Shown piece after piece: positions 24,050 through 32,823 of a stretch of DNA of 58,655 nucleotides (the stretch's first letter is position 1; the number at the start of each line of letters is the position of its first letter). The stretch is taken from NCBI GenBank assembly GCA_041663285.1, contig JBAZSP010000003.1, positions 1-58,655 of the forward strand, written 5' to 3'. The notes under the pieces were generated by a model. The model searched no databases, had not been told where the DNA came from, and saw only the letters and a list, made by a program, of their open reading frames with translations. This DNA comes from UBA1435 sp041663285 (lineage in GTDB: Bacteria; Patescibacteriota; Microgenomatia; UBA12405). Position numbers and translations under genes: made by a program.

Positions 24050-24441
24050 GTTATTTTATAGACTCTTCTTTTATTATTGCTCTCGCTAACCGAAACGAGC
24101 TTTTCCACCCCAAGGCTTTAAAAATTAGTCAAGAAATTTCTGGTTGTCAGTTCTTAGTTGATCAGTTGGTAGTTTTCGAAAGCGTAAATGTAACTCTCAG
24201 GAAATGGGGCTTAAAGGCAGCCAAGCAGCTGGTCAATTGGTTTAATGAAAATACTGTTGTTGTAGATATTACTGACAACATCTGGCAATCAGCTTTCAAA
24301 CAAATCACCACTTCTTTTACTTTTGATGGCCCTAATGTTTTTGATTTTATCCATTTTGCCTGTCTAAAAACTTATTCCCTTAATCATGTTTTGACCTTTG
24401 ACCAGCATTTCTCCCAATTTGGATTTACCGTCAACCAATAG
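24040..24441 (+). CDS. PIN-domain ribonuclease toxin (VapC-type)
   Basis: A 133-aa PIN domain. Acidic active-site residues are visible: D8 (YFIDSSF), E at about 47 (VVFESVN), D at about 105 (NVFDFIHFA) and D at about 123 (TFDQHF). Length is normal for VapC. These toxins cleave RNA, often initiator tRNA or 23S rRNA, when the antitoxin is degraded. It overlaps the antitoxin gene by 10 nt, the classic type II arrangement. Confidence 0.9.
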   Translation: MAVSYFIDSSFIIALANRNELFHPKALKISQEISGCQFLVDQLVVFESVNVTLRKWGLKAAKQLVNWFNENTVVVDITDNIWQSAFKQITTSFTFDGPNVFDFIHFACLKTYSLNHVLTFDQHFSQFGFTVNQ

Positions 24442-24491
24442 GTGTTGTTACTCTTAGCTTGCTATACTCTATAGCTAATCTGTAATCATCT

Positions 24492-25298
24492 ATGACGCCA
24501 GGAAATCCAGAAAAAAAGCTTTACTTTAACCGCCATCATCAGCAGATTGATTTGGTTTATGTCCCTCTCAAAGTTAGCATTGCCCACCCTCCGCTTCTAA
24601 AACGATTAATTAGCCTGGTTAAAAAATGCCACTCCATCGCCGATCTGGGTTGCGGTATTGGTGGAACCCTTCATGCTTTCCGCCAAGCCAATCCTCGGGC
24701 GCTTCTTTCCGGTTTTGATTATTCCGATGTTGCTATCACCAAAGCCAAGAAATACATCGGCAACCATCATATTAAATATTTCGACCTCGATTTGGAACGC
24801 CAGTCGCTACCGGCCAACAAATTTGACTTAGTTTATTGTTCCCAGGTTATTGAGCATTTTTCAGAGCCGGCTAAATTTATTCAAAACATTGCCCGCTCCC
24901 TAACTCCTTCGGGATACTTATTTTTAACTACTGTTTATAAAACCAAAAACGCCCGTTACCTTTATCGGAACAAAAATCACCAGGCTGTTCTGGCTCCCGA
25001 TCACATTAATGAATATACCGACATTAGCGACTTGTTTAATCCCCTAAAACAATCCGGCTTTGAGATTCTTGACTACCATCTCGATCTTTTCCGTTTCCCG
25101 CTTATGGATTTAGCCCTCAAGCCGTTGATGAAATTTTCAAAGTCTGAATTTTTATTTCGTCTGGTTAACCATCCTCTTTTCATGGAAATCCGGCATCGCT
25201 TGTCTGTCCCCATTTTTGGCTTCTACAACTTCCAGCTCCTCGCCCGCCGTCAGCCTTACCTCTTTCCCCCCTTGACCACCACCCACCCCTCGCTATAA
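24492..25298 (+). CDS. class I SAM-dependent methyltransferase
   Basis: A 268-aa enzyme with motif I IADLGCGIGGTL (about residues 50-61), FDLVYCSQVIEHF (about 115) and the LTPSGYLFLTT segment of Methyltransf_11/23 proteins. The C-terminal third is hydrophobic and basic, and might lie on the membrane. The substrate is unknown; similar genes occur in glycan clusters. Its 3' end contains the groES promoter (TATAAT at 25294-25299 covers the stop). Confidence 0.85.
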   Translation: MTPGNPEKKLYFNRHHQQIDLVYVPLKVSIAHPPLLKRLISLVKKCHSIADLGCGIGGTLHAFRQANPRALLSGFDYSDVAITKAKKYIGNHHIKYFDLDLERQSLPANKFDLVYCSQVIEHFSEPAKFIQNIARSLTPSGYLFLTTVYKTKNARYLYRNKNHQAVLAPDHINEYTDISDLFNPLKQSGFEILDYHLDLFRFPLMDLALKPLMKFSKSEFLFRLVNHPLFMEIRHRLSVPIFGFYNFQLLARRQPYLFPPLTTTHPSL

Positions 25299-25299
25299 T
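25272..25299 (+). promoter_or_regulatory. promoter of groES-groEL
   Basis: TTGACC (25272-25277), 16-nt spacer, TATAAT (25294-25299), about 85 nt before groES. No CIRCE element is visible. The leader contains the hairpin at 25340-25360. Confidence 0.65.
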
Positions 25300-25339
25300 A
25301 TTAGCAGTCTGCAATAGCCTCTGATAATTTGAATCTGTC

Positions 25340-25360
25340 ATGCTGGATTCATTTCAGCAT
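25340..25360. repeat. palindromic repeat in groES leader
   Basis: Arms ATGCTG/CAGCAT with wobble extension; near-copy of the palindrome at 23609-23629 in the FkbM gene. It sits between the groES promoter and its start codon. Confidence 0.7.
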
Positions 25361-25384
25361 CCTTTATTAATTATTCAAAACTCT

Positions 25385-25696
25385 ATGACCAAATCAAAGT
25401 CTACTATCCATCCCGTGCCCGGTTATATTTTAGTAAAACCCCAAAAGCAGGAAAAAACTACCGCCTCCGGAATTGTCTTACCCGATTCTCACGAGGACAA
25501 GCCCCAGCAGGGGACCGTCTTAGAAGTCGGCCAAACCTGGGTTTCTGATTATGGCGCCAAAAAAGAAGCTCCCTGCCAGGTGGGCGACACCGTTATCTAC
25601 CGCGAATGGGGCGGCAAAGAATATAAAAATGACGGTGAAGATCTTTTGATTTTAAAATTCGACGACATAATGGCCGTCATTTCAGCCAAAGGCTAA
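25385..25696 (+). CDS. groES: co-chaperonin GroES
   Basis: A 103-aa lid of the GroEL chamber. The fold signature HPVPGYILVKP is followed by the mobile loop that contacts GroEL (TASGIVLPDSHEDKPQ), then GTVLEVG and DLLILKFDDIMAVI at the end. Start ATG 25385; an upstream in-frame ATG at 25340 lies inside the palindromic repeat and adds nothing conserved. Some CPR lineages lack chaperonin genes, so a full groES-groEL pair is worth noting. groEL follows after 144 nt of AT-rich repeats. Confidence 0.95.
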   Translation: MTKSKSTIHPVPGYILVKPQKQEKTTASGIVLPDSHEDKPQQGTVLEVGQTWVSDYGAKKEAPCQVGDTVIYREWGGKEYKNDGEDLLILKFDDIMAVISAKG

Positions 25697-25727
25697 TCCG
25701 CCTCTGGTGGAAAATAAGATCCAAATC

Positions 25728-25812
25728 CTAAATTCTAAATCCTAAACAAATTCAAAATAAAAAAGTTTAGAAAATTTAGAATTTCTGAAATTTAATATTA
25801 TTTAGAATTTAG
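25728..25812. repeat. AT-rich inverted repeats between groES and groEL
   Basis: Perfect 12-nt arms CTAAATTCTAAA (25728-25739) and TTTAGAATTTAG (25801-25812), with more TTTAGAATTT-type units between. It resembles the AT-rich repeats around the four-helix cassette in style but not in sequence. Confidence 0.65.
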
Positions 25813-25840
25813 AAATTAGAAATTAAAATTTAAAAAAAGT

Positions 25841-27508
25841 ATGGCCAAACAATTAAAATTCGGGCAGGACGCCCGCCAAGCACTCCTAAACGGCATCAAC
25901 GTTTTAGCCAACGCCGTAGTTACCACTTTAGGCCCCAAAGGCCGCAATGTCGCCATCGACAAAAAATGGGGTAGCCCGTCAGTAATTCATGACGGTGTCT
26001 CGGTAGCCAAAGAAATCGAGCTCAAAGACCCTTACGAAAACATGGGTGCCCAGCTTATCAAAGAAGCTGCCTCCAAAACCAACGACAATGCTGGTGATGG
26101 CACCACCACCGCCACCCTTTTAGCCCAAGCTATCGCCAACAAAGGCCTCCAAAACGTAGCCGCCGGCTCCAACCCCATGTTAATCCGTCGGGGTTTGGAA
26201 AAAGGCTTAAAAGTAATTCTTGAAGAGCTTGATTCACTTAAAAAAGATATTCGGATTGACGATAAGGCGTCTATCGAGCATGTTGCCACCATTTCGGCCG
26301 GTGACGCTGTGATTGGTGCCAAAATATCCGAAGCCGTGATCAAAGTTGGTCGTGACGGTTTAATTACTGCTGAGGAAGGCAAAGGCCTAGGCCTCGAATC
26401 CAAAGAGACTTCCGGTATGGAATTCGACCAGGGATTTTTGTCGCCTTACTTTGCGACCAACACCGAATCCATGGAGGCGGTTATCGATAATCCCTATATC
26501 GTCATCACCGACAAAAAAATTAGCTCCATCCAGGAAATCTTACCTTTCTTGGAAAAACTGGTCAAGTTAACCAAAAACTTCGTTATTATTGCCGACGAAG
26601 TTGACGGTGAAGCCTTAGCCACTTTGGTTGTCAATAAGCTTCGTGGTACATTCAACGTTTTGGCCGTTAAGGCTCCGGGCTTCGGTGACCGCCGCAAAGC
26701 TATGCTTGAAGACATTGCCGTTTTAACCGGTGGGCGGGTTATCTCTGAAGATATCGGCGCCAAATTCGATAACGTCGATCCCAATGAGTACTGCGGTCGG
26801 GCTGATTCGGTTACTGCCGACAAAGACAAAACCCGGATTTTGGGTGGTGCCGGTTCGGCTGCCGATGTTAAGGCTCGGGTATCCCAGCTTCGGGCTCAAA
26901 TGGACAAGTCTACTTCAGATTACGACAAAGAAAAATTACAGGAGCGTATCGCTAAATTAGTCGGCGGTGCTATTGTTCTGGAAGTCGGCGGTGCTACCGA
27001 GGTCGAAATGAAAGAACGGCTGGAAAGAGTCAAGGATGCCATCGATGCCACCAAGGCTGCCGTCGAAGAAGGAATTCTTCCCGGTGGTGGCGTAGCCCTC
27101 CTTAAAGCTTCGTTTGCTTTGGTAAACGTTAAGCCCGAAAATGAGGAAGAAAAAGTCGGCCTGTCAATTTTAAAATATGCCCTTGAGCAGCCAATCCGCA
27201 AATTAGTTCTAAACTGCGGCGAAGATCCTGGCTTAATCTTTAACAAAATTAAGGATGCGGTTACTGCTGATCCCAAATCCGATCTTGGCTACAACGCCTT
27301 AACCGGTGAGATGGTATCTATGACTAAAGCCGGAATTCTTGATCCGGCCAAAGTAACCAAATCAGCTTTGACCAATGCGGTTTCGGTCGGCACCATGATT
27401 TTGACTACCGACGTCTTGATCACCGACGCCCCCGAAAAATCCAAAACTCCTTCAATGCCCGCCGGTGGTATGGGCGGCATGGGAGGCATGGGCGGCATGG
27501 ACATGTAA
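25841..27508 (+). CDS. groEL: chaperonin GroEL
   Basis: A 555-aa chaperonin subunit that forms the ATP-driven folding chamber. It has the P-loop-like DGTTTATLLAQAI near residue 85, TLGPKGRNVAIDKKWG near 35, the apical IADEVDGEALATLVVNKLRG and KAPGFGDRRKAML, and the disordered GGMGGMGGMGGMDM tail. Length is normal. It forms an operon with groES and is followed by an intrinsic terminator at 27571-27597. Confidence 0.98.
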   Translation: MAKQLKFGQDARQALLNGINVLANAVVTTLGPKGRNVAIDKKWGSPSVIHDGVSVAKEIELKDPYENMGAQLIKEAASKTNDNAGDGTTTATLLAQAIANKGLQNVAAGSNPMLIRRGLEKGLKVILEELDSLKKDIRIDDKASIEHVATISAGDAVIGAKISEAVIKVGRDGLITAEEGKGLGLESKETSGMEFDQGFLSPYFATNTESMEAVIDNPYIVITDKKISSIQEILPFLEKLVKLTKNFVIIADEVDGEALATLVVNKLRGTFNVLAVKAPGFGDRRKAMLEDIAVLTGGRVISEDIGAKFDNVDPNEYCGRADSVTADKDKTRILGGAGSAADVKARVSQLRAQMDKSTSDYDKEKLQERIAKLVGGAIVLEVGGATEVEMKERLERVKDAIDATKAAVEEGILPGGGVALLKASFALVNVKPENEEEKVGLSILKYALEQPIRKLVLNCGEDPGLIFNKIKDAVTADPKSDLGYNALTGEMVSMTKAGILDPAKVTKSALTNAVSVGTMILTTDVLITDAPEKSKTPSMPAGGMGGMGGMGGMDM

Positions 27509-27522
27509 ACGACGGGAACGTC

Positions 27523-27556
27523 ATTGCGGGGCCAATATTAAATTGGCAAAAGCAAT
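27523..27556. repeat. REP-like nested palindrome downstream of groEL
   Basis: Outer ATTGC/GCAAT and inner GCCAAT-ATTAA-ATTGGC arms, resembling the common GTCATTGCGAG..GCAATCTC repeats of other bacteria. Confidence 0.45.
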
Positions 27557-27570
27557 CTCGCTATCCTTTT

Positions 27571-27603
27571 ATCCCCCCGAAACAACATCGGGGGGATTTC
27601 TTA
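27571..27603 (+). terminator. intrinsic terminator of groESL
   Basis: Perfect 10-bp stem ATCCCCCCGA/TCGGGGGGAT with a 7-nt loop (27571-27597), followed by TTTCTT. Confidence 0.85.
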
Positions 27604-27635
27604 CTACACTGACCACGGCTTTCCTCAAACCTCTT

Positions 27636-28361
27636 CTATTTTAAGCAATCCCGGAATTTTTTTGTCGCCAGTTCTTCGTCGTCAAAAAACCAACAGTGGT
27701 GGCCTTTAATTTTTTCTTCATTAAAATTGGGTATCTTCAGATTTTCTATATTAGGTAATATTTCACCAAAAAATTCGTCTTCGTCTGCCCAAAAAATTTT
27801 TGTCGGTACCGGAAAATTTTCTATTCTCGTATCTTTATAACTAATAGCCACACCAATATCCAAAAAAAATTGAACCGGGTGTTTTAAAAAATAATTTCTA
27901 ATACTGTCTTTTATTAAATTATTAAATATTCTTAACTTCGGTAATGTTTTCGCGTAATTCGTGAATAGCTTTATAAAACCGAAAAACCCCATAGCTGCGG
28001 TTACACACTCTCCCTTTGTCAGATCTGGGCTGCTAACCAGTACTGCCTTGTTTAGATAACCCGGATATTTCTTTAGGTAATCCACCACTATCAGGCCGCT
28101 AAACGACAAGCCGATCAGACTATATTTTTTTATCTCCAGATCTTCAAGTAAATTTTTTAACTCATCAGTATAGCTTTCAATACTCTTTGCTCTCTTTGGG
28201 CTTTTAGTATCACCTCTAAACAGGTCAGGCACAATTACCCTGAAATTTAAAGATAGCTTTTGGGCCAATGACCGGTATGATTCGCTCGTTAACCACATAC
28301 TCGGCAGTATTACTACTGCCTCTCCTTTACCCAAATCTATACAACTAACCTTATGCCTCAC
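27636..28361 (-). CDS. alpha/beta-fold hydrolase
   Basis: A 241-aa hydrolase. The nucleophile elbow is GLSFSG (S86), a GxSxS variant of the usual GxSxG; the acid is in FWADEDEFF (near 195) and the catalytic His in KGHHCWFF (near 221). An oxyanion segment ILPSMWLTSE replaces the usual HG. It resembles the MhpC-type esterases or lactonases, but the substrate is unknown. TATAAT (28373-28368) lies 6 nt before GTG 28361, a leaderless start. Confidence 0.88.
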   Translation of the reverse strand: MRHKVSCIDLGKGEAVVILPSMWLTSESYRSLAQKLSLNFRVIVPDLFRGDTKSPKRAKSIESYTDELKNLLEDLEIKKYSLIGLSFSGLIVVDYLKKYPGYLNKAVLVSSPDLTKGECVTAAMGFFGFIKLFTNYAKTLPKLRIFNNLIKDSIRNYFLKHPVQFFLDIGVAISYKDTRIENFPVPTKIFWADEDEFFGEILPNIENLKIPNFNEEKIKGHHCWFFDDEELATKKFRDCLK

Positions 28362-28409
28362 TGCCCAATTATAATAAACCGTATTCTGTTTTCTCTTGCT
28401 GAGTCGAGA

Positions 28410-29630
28410 TCACTTTGCGGGATTCGCCCGCTCCGCCTCGGTACCTGCGCCTAATCTGCCAAGAATCACCAGATTTCCCACCACCCATCCCAATCCGGTG
28501 CTCGTCGCCACCGCATATCCGATTCTTTGAATCCAGCTAATCGGCATTAACTCCATTTCCCAAAAATACGACCCTCCAAACACTAGCAAGCTCAAAAGGT
28601 AGCCGTCCACCACCAAAATTCTTGAGATTTTGTCTAATTTTGGCCATTGGTCAATCAAATACGCTCCTACTATAACCATCGGTGCCAGATTAATATAATT
28701 ATTCTTGCCAGCTAATACCAAAATCAAGGTTAGCCAATATAATTTTTTCACTACCCCCGGCTTCATATTTTTTGTCAAAATAAATAATCCTATAATACCG
28801 GCTAAAGCCACTGCCCAATTTATTGATTTCATTGTGCTGTCATCAACAATCGCCCTGAACCTGTCTGTCGACGTCAGCAATCTCGATACCAATCCATTGA
28901 CCGATTGGTTGAAAAAATAACCGTCAAAGTTATTGTTCAAAGCTGGCAAAACCGCCGTTACATATTGATAGTTTAGCTTTAAACCGTTAAAAGGCAGGGT
29001 TATTAGGTTAAGTAATATTAATGCACCGGCCAATTTGCCTAATAGTTTCCAATTTTTATGCCAGATTTCTAGGAACACAAAATAGACCGGGTAAACTTTG
29101 AGCATTATCGCTACCGCCAACCCCACCGCTTTCTTGTTTTCATCATTGCTAAAAATATAATAAAACAATGCCAGCATCGCCCACATATTTACCTGCCCCA
29201 CCACTAGCGAACCCAGAACCGGTGCTGAAAACCAAGCCCAATAAGCGATCCACTTTTGATTAGTTTTAAATCTATGGAGGATTTTGGCTATAAACCAACC
29301 GTAACTCATAATATTTAACCCGAGCCACACCATGGCCGCGGCATAAGGATTAAGTAGCAATAAAGGTTGTATTAACACTGCCAAAAACGGGGGATAGCTG
29401 TACCCAGTGGCCCAATTAAAGTTTAACTTTAGCCTGTTTTGCGCCATATCCTTCCAATCCTCGGTAATACCGTAAGGGCTTTTACCTTCACTAACCAGCT
29501 TCGCTCCGACGTAATAATCATAAAAGTCGTTGTTTGGGATATACCCCCAAAATATATCGGTAGAAAAAAAAGCCAGCCAATAGAATCCTGCCAGCCAAAT
29601 TAGGGTTATAGCCCACCACTTAAACTTCAT
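28410..29630 (-). CDS. GT87-like polytopic glycosyltransferase (DUF2029)
   Basis: A 406-aa membrane protein with about ten helices. The first loop contains NDFYDYYVGAKLV (acidic catalytic loop of GT-C enzymes) and SYPPFLAVLIQPL; VGQVNMWAMLALFYY and AIMLKVYPVYF are strongly typical of the GT87/DUF2029 mannosyltransferases that use polyprenyl-phosphate mannose. ATG 29630 is chosen over 29672 because GATAAT (29643-29638) lies 7 nt before it. Divergent from the MEMO-like gene. Confidence 0.85.
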   Translation of the reverse strand: MKFKWWAITLIWLAGFYWLAFFSTDIFWGYIPNNDFYDYYVGAKLVSEGKSPYGITEDWKDMAQNRLKLNFNWATGYSYPPFLAVLIQPLLLLNPYAAAMVWLGLNIMSYGWFIAKILHRFKTNQKWIAYWAWFSAPVLGSLVVGQVNMWAMLALFYYIFSNDENKKAVGLAVAIMLKVYPVYFVFLEIWHKNWKLLGKLAGALILLNLITLPFNGLKLNYQYVTAVLPALNNNFDGYFFNQSVNGLVSRLLTSTDRFRAIVDDSTMKSINWAVALAGIIGLFILTKNMKPGVVKKLYWLTLILVLAGKNNYINLAPMVIVGAYLIDQWPKLDKISRILVVDGYLLSLLVFGGSYFWEMELMPISWIQRIGYAVATSTGLGWVVGNLVILGRLGAGTEAERANPAK

Positions 29631-29722
29631 ATTCCAAATTATCTCAAAAACCAGGCCAATAATGCTGCCCAAAAAGTCACAGTTGAGTAAGAATTAATCT
29701 GAATATCTTCAGTTTTTGCCTT

Positions 29723-29728
29723 TATAAT
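29723..29728 (+). promoter_or_regulatory. -10 box of MEMO-like gene
   Basis: TATAAT 10 nt before ATG 29739; a very short leader at most. Confidence 0.5.
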
Positions 29729-29738
29729 AAGCCTGCTT

Positions 29739-30938
29739 ATGGTGATTGCCAAAAAATCGGTTTGGGCCCTACGACTCTTCCTGCTCGTCTTATTTGCCGC
29801 CACCCTCTTTATTTTTTTGAAGGTTTTTAGTCAGCCCCAGTCCATAGTACTGCCCCATCATAACCTTGTGGCCGGTAACCGGTCAGAATTTATTAAAACC
29901 ATTTCCCGTCGGCGCTTACTTACCCAAAAAATAATCCTAATCGGCCCCGATCATTTTTCCCCCAACCAAAACCAGCTTTTATACTCCAACGTCAATTGGA
30001 ACCTGAGCAATGGTACTTTGCCCTTTACTGCTTCTCTTGAAACCCAATTAAGCCCCTTTCTTCATCTCCAAAATCAACCTTTAAAATCCGATCATGCCAT
30101 TTATAATATTTTAGCTGATATCAAAACCAATTTTCCCAAATCTTCGGTTTTTCCGATTCTTGTTGGTCAAAAAGTTGCTTTCGAAAAACTTGACCCGTTA
30201 ATCAACCAGGTTAGTCAAATTTGCTCTTTTGATTGTTTAGTCGTCGCCTCGGTCGATTTTTCTCATTACCTGCCTGCCGCCTTAGCCGATGTCCACGATC
30301 AAAAAAGTCTAGCGGCCTTAGCCGCTCAAGACCTTGGCGGCATCGCCAATCTCGAGGTCGATTCTCCCCAATCCCTATATTTTTTAGTCAAATATTCCCG
30401 CCCAAAAAATGCCGATAACTGGCAGCTTTTTGGCCATACCAATTCTGGTTTTATTGCCAATAACCCGGTGGTCGAAACCACCACCCATGTTTTTGGTTCC
30501 TACTCCCGTTCGCCTCTGCCTCACCCTCGGCCTATTCCCGTGACCACCTTTACCTTTTCTCAAACTGATATCGTCAAGCAAAATAACCTTGATTCTCTTG
30601 GCGAACGCTTTTTTTATGGTGTCGATGTCTTCAAAACTAATCAAAAATTGCCTCATAACCTAACTACTTCTATCACCATCAACCCTTCATCTTCTTTTAG
30701 TGTCGATAAGTCTGCCGATCATCTTACGGTCAGCTATCCGCCCGACATCATCCTTTCTGGCTATCTAACCTCTTCTACTCTTCACCTGGTGCTTAATCCG
30801 ATCAAAACTGATTCCCGCCAAGTTTTCTTTGACCGCGACTCTACCCGGCTGCCCCGTCTTCAGTCTCTTTTTTCTCCCTTGTCTTCTGTAGCCACTGTCA
30901 ATGCTGATTTAGGTACAATTGACTTAAACCTAAAATAG
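29739..30938 (+). CDS. exported MEMO1-like protein (AmmeMemoRadiSam system protein B family)
   Basis: A 399-aa protein with an N-terminal signal anchor (about residues 10-27) followed by a MEMO domain: VLPHHNLVAGN, IILIGPDHFSPNQ, KSDHAIYNIL, VASVDFSHYLPA, and HTNSG mark the order of metal-binding histidines (H in LPHH, H in GPDHF) of the MEMO/AmmB family. An additional C-terminal domain (about 270-399) with alternating strands is not part of the core. The AmmeMemoRadiSam system is normally cytosolic; here the domain should be outside the membrane, and no AmmA or radical SAM partner is adjacent. The substrate is unknown. Confidence 0.85.
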   Translation: MVIAKKSVWALRLFLLVLFAATLFIFLKVFSQPQSIVLPHHNLVAGNRSEFIKTISRRRLLTQKIILIGPDHFSPNQNQLLYSNVNWNLSNGTLPFTASLETQLSPFLHLQNQPLKSDHAIYNILADIKTNFPKSSVFPILVGQKVAFEKLDPLINQVSQICSFDCLVVASVDFSHYLPAALADVHDQKSLAALAAQDLGGIANLEVDSPQSLYFLVKYSRPKNADNWQLFGHTNSGFIANNPVVETTTHVFGSYSRSPLPHPRPIPVTTFTFSQTDIVKQNNLDSLGERFFYGVDVFKTNQKLPHNLTTSITINPSSSFSVDKSADHLTVSYPPDIILSGYLTSSTLHLVLNPIKTDSRQVFFDRDSTRLPRLQSLFSPLSSVATVNADLGTIDLNLK

Positions 30939-30946
30939 ATCGGTAT

Positions 30947-30975
30947 TTTACAATTAATTAGTTTTGTCATAAACT
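30947..30975 (+). promoter_or_regulatory. leaderless promoter of first exported paralogue
   Basis: TTTACA (30947-30952), 17-nt spacer, TAAACT (30970-30975), 5 nt, ATG 30981. Confidence 0.6.
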
Positions 30976-30980
30976 TCACC

Positions 30981-32780
30981 ATGACCAAAATAAAGAAGGA
31001 GAAAAACACCACTATTGTTTCTGATTTATCTCCACAATCTCCACTCACTCCAACCTTGCCTTCTGTAACGGTCGCTAAATCCCTCAACTTACCCATCGGC
31101 ATTCTCATTGGTATCGTCCTTACTCTAGCGGTAATTTTTGCTGTCAAGCTGTTTGCTAATTCTTCCGATTCTCCTTTTCCGTTTCCTACTCCTACAATCT
31201 CTCAAATTATCCCCACCCCCACGCTTTCTTTTTCTCACCCAACTTCAACTCCTGTCCCGAAGTTTCCGACTACTTCTCTCAGCCCTGGCGATCTTACTTA
31301 TCTTTCAGTTGCCCAGAAGAAAACCCTAGATGTTTTAGTTCCCGAACCGCAAACGAATAAAAATGATACTCCTTGTTTTGACGTTAAAAACGCTTCCTTC
31401 TTTTTGGTCGGCAATTATTCCTCTGGAGCTAAGTTGTATCACCTGTATTTAGCTTTCAATTGTGAAATGGGAGGCGGTAACAATCTCTACCGACTTATTG
31501 TCGACAATGATGGAAAAACTTACCTGCCTATAGAAGACTTAGAAGAGTATCCCGAAACTACTTCAGTTTTGAAACCTAGCGTTCTTTTTACCGACTATCA
31601 ACCTGACCTGATTGATATCCCGGAAGTTCTTAATACTAAGGTCGGAGTTTTTAAAAACATTTACAGTCATGGTTCTATTACTCCCGAAGAATTCAACCGT
31701 CTCGACTCTCGTTTAGTCGAAGTCACTTCCGTTGGTACGATTTATGCTACTTATAAATCAGATAATAAAATCGGGCTTTACAATCGCGTTTTTTATCTAA
31801 AGCTCAAAGACTTATCCTTTGTCTCTTTGTGGGGCAACTATGAAACCTACTTTAAAACCGATAATCAGGTTCCTCAAATTACCTGGCACGACAACACGGT
31901 CAATATTGATCAATATCAACCAGAATATCAGGAATATACCGGAGGTTGCGGTGGCAACTCTTTTAATGTTATTAAGGCGGCCTCGCCCCTGATTTCTAAT
32001 AAGGTTAATGCTGGAGTTACCAACAATAATGAACCCGTCTACCAAATAATCGATCCTCAAAGTCCCTTTATAAAGGAGCTTTATGGCAATTATGCCAAGG
32101 TTTACAACCGGGCAAATTCCGAAGCTCCCATAACCTTGTCCGACTTTGTCCGGCAAAAAAGCCACTTTATTTATCAAGACGCCTTAGGTGACTGGCAGAT
32201 ATTTATTAATTCAAAATACGGTTACTTTGGCGAATGCGCCAAGCCCGTCATTTACCTTTATCCCCCAAAAGAGACCCCGGTTACCGTCAAAGTCGCCGCC
32301 AACATTACTCAATCAGAACCCAAGTACCCCGCTGCCGGTTGGACAGTTTTAGCCAAACCATCAGGCGAATTGATTTATTCTGGTCAATCTTATCCTTATC
32401 TTTTTTGGGAAGGTAAGGGCCTAGGCGAATACCCCAATTACCAAAACAGGGGAGTAGTTGTAACCCAAAAAGATTTGGTTGCCACTCTTTATTCTCAATT
32501 AAGTCAACTCGGCCTTAACGAGAAAGAATCGGCTGATTTTATGGATTTCTGGACTGCCAAACTTCCCACCACTCCCTACGTTCGTCTCACCTGGTTAACA
32601 ACCGATGATATGAATAAACTCGCTCCCCTGTCCGTTAATCCCCGACCTGATACTGCCATTCGTATCTTTTTAGAATTCGAAGGTCTGGATGAGCCAGTAT
32701 CGTTAACTCCTCAAACTCTTTCTGCTCCTCCCCGTCAGGGCTTTACTCTGGTTGAATGGGGCGGCTTGCTTGAAAAATAA
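30981..32780 (+). CDS. exported hypothetical protein with YLYP-type C-terminal domain (paralogue 1)
   Basis: A 599-aa protein: short cytosolic start, one helix (about 35-55), a Ser/Thr/Pro-rich linker (about 60-105) typical of a wall-spanning stalk, then two soluble parts. The last about 185 residues begin CAKPVIYLYPPKE and contain YPYLFWEGKG, RGVVVTQKDL and QGFTLVEWGG, almost the same as in the next gene. A GGCGG motif and paired cysteines precede them. The C-terminal domain occurs in many bacterial surface proteins but I know no function for it. It is preceded by a leaderless-type promoter and followed by its paralogue after 43 nt. Confidence 0.7.
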   Translation: MTKIKKEKNTTIVSDLSPQSPLTPTLPSVTVAKSLNLPIGILIGIVLTLAVIFAVKLFANSSDSPFPFPTPTISQIIPTPTLSFSHPTSTPVPKFPTTSLSPGDLTYLSVAQKKTLDVLVPEPQTNKNDTPCFDVKNASFFLVGNYSSGAKLYHLYLAFNCEMGGGNNLYRLIVDNDGKTYLPIEDLEEYPETTSVLKPSVLFTDYQPDLIDIPEVLNTKVGVFKNIYSHGSITPEEFNRLDSRLVEVTSVGTIYATYKSDNKIGLYNRVFYLKLKDLSFVSLWGNYETYFKTDNQVPQITWHDNTVNIDQYQPEYQEYTGGCGGNSFNVIKAASPLISNKVNAGVTNNNEPVYQIIDPQSPFIKELYGNYAKVYNRANSEAPITLSDFVRQKSHFIYQDALGDWQIFINSKYGYFGECAKPVIYLYPPKETPVTVKVAANITQSEPKYPAAGWTVLAKPSGELIYSGQSYPYLFWEGKGLGEYPNYQNRGVVVTQKDLVATLYSQLSQLGLNEKESADFMDFWTAKLPTTPYVRLTWLTTDDMNKLAPLSVNPRPDTAIRIFLEFEGLDEPVSLTPQTLSAPPRQGFTLVEWGGLLEK

Positions 32781-32811
32781 TCTATATTAGGTAAAAATTT
32801 ACTAGATGTTT

Positions 32812-32817
32812 TATATT
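32812..32817 (+). promoter_or_regulatory. -10 box of second exported paralogue
   Basis: TATATT followed by 6 nt and ATG 32824. Confidence 0.45.
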
Positions 32818-32823
32818 TAATAC

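Noticed and set aside
25340..25384. Earlier in-frame ATG for groES
   Set aside because: It lies inside the mobile palindrome, and groES homology begins after ATG 25385.
25299..25384. CIRCE or riboswitch in the groES leader
   Set aside because: No TTAGCACTC-type inverted repeat; the only structure is the dispersed palindrome.
26494..26829. Antisense frames across groEL, copA and other strong genes
   Set aside because: Shadow frames of conserved coding sequence; none has independent motifs.
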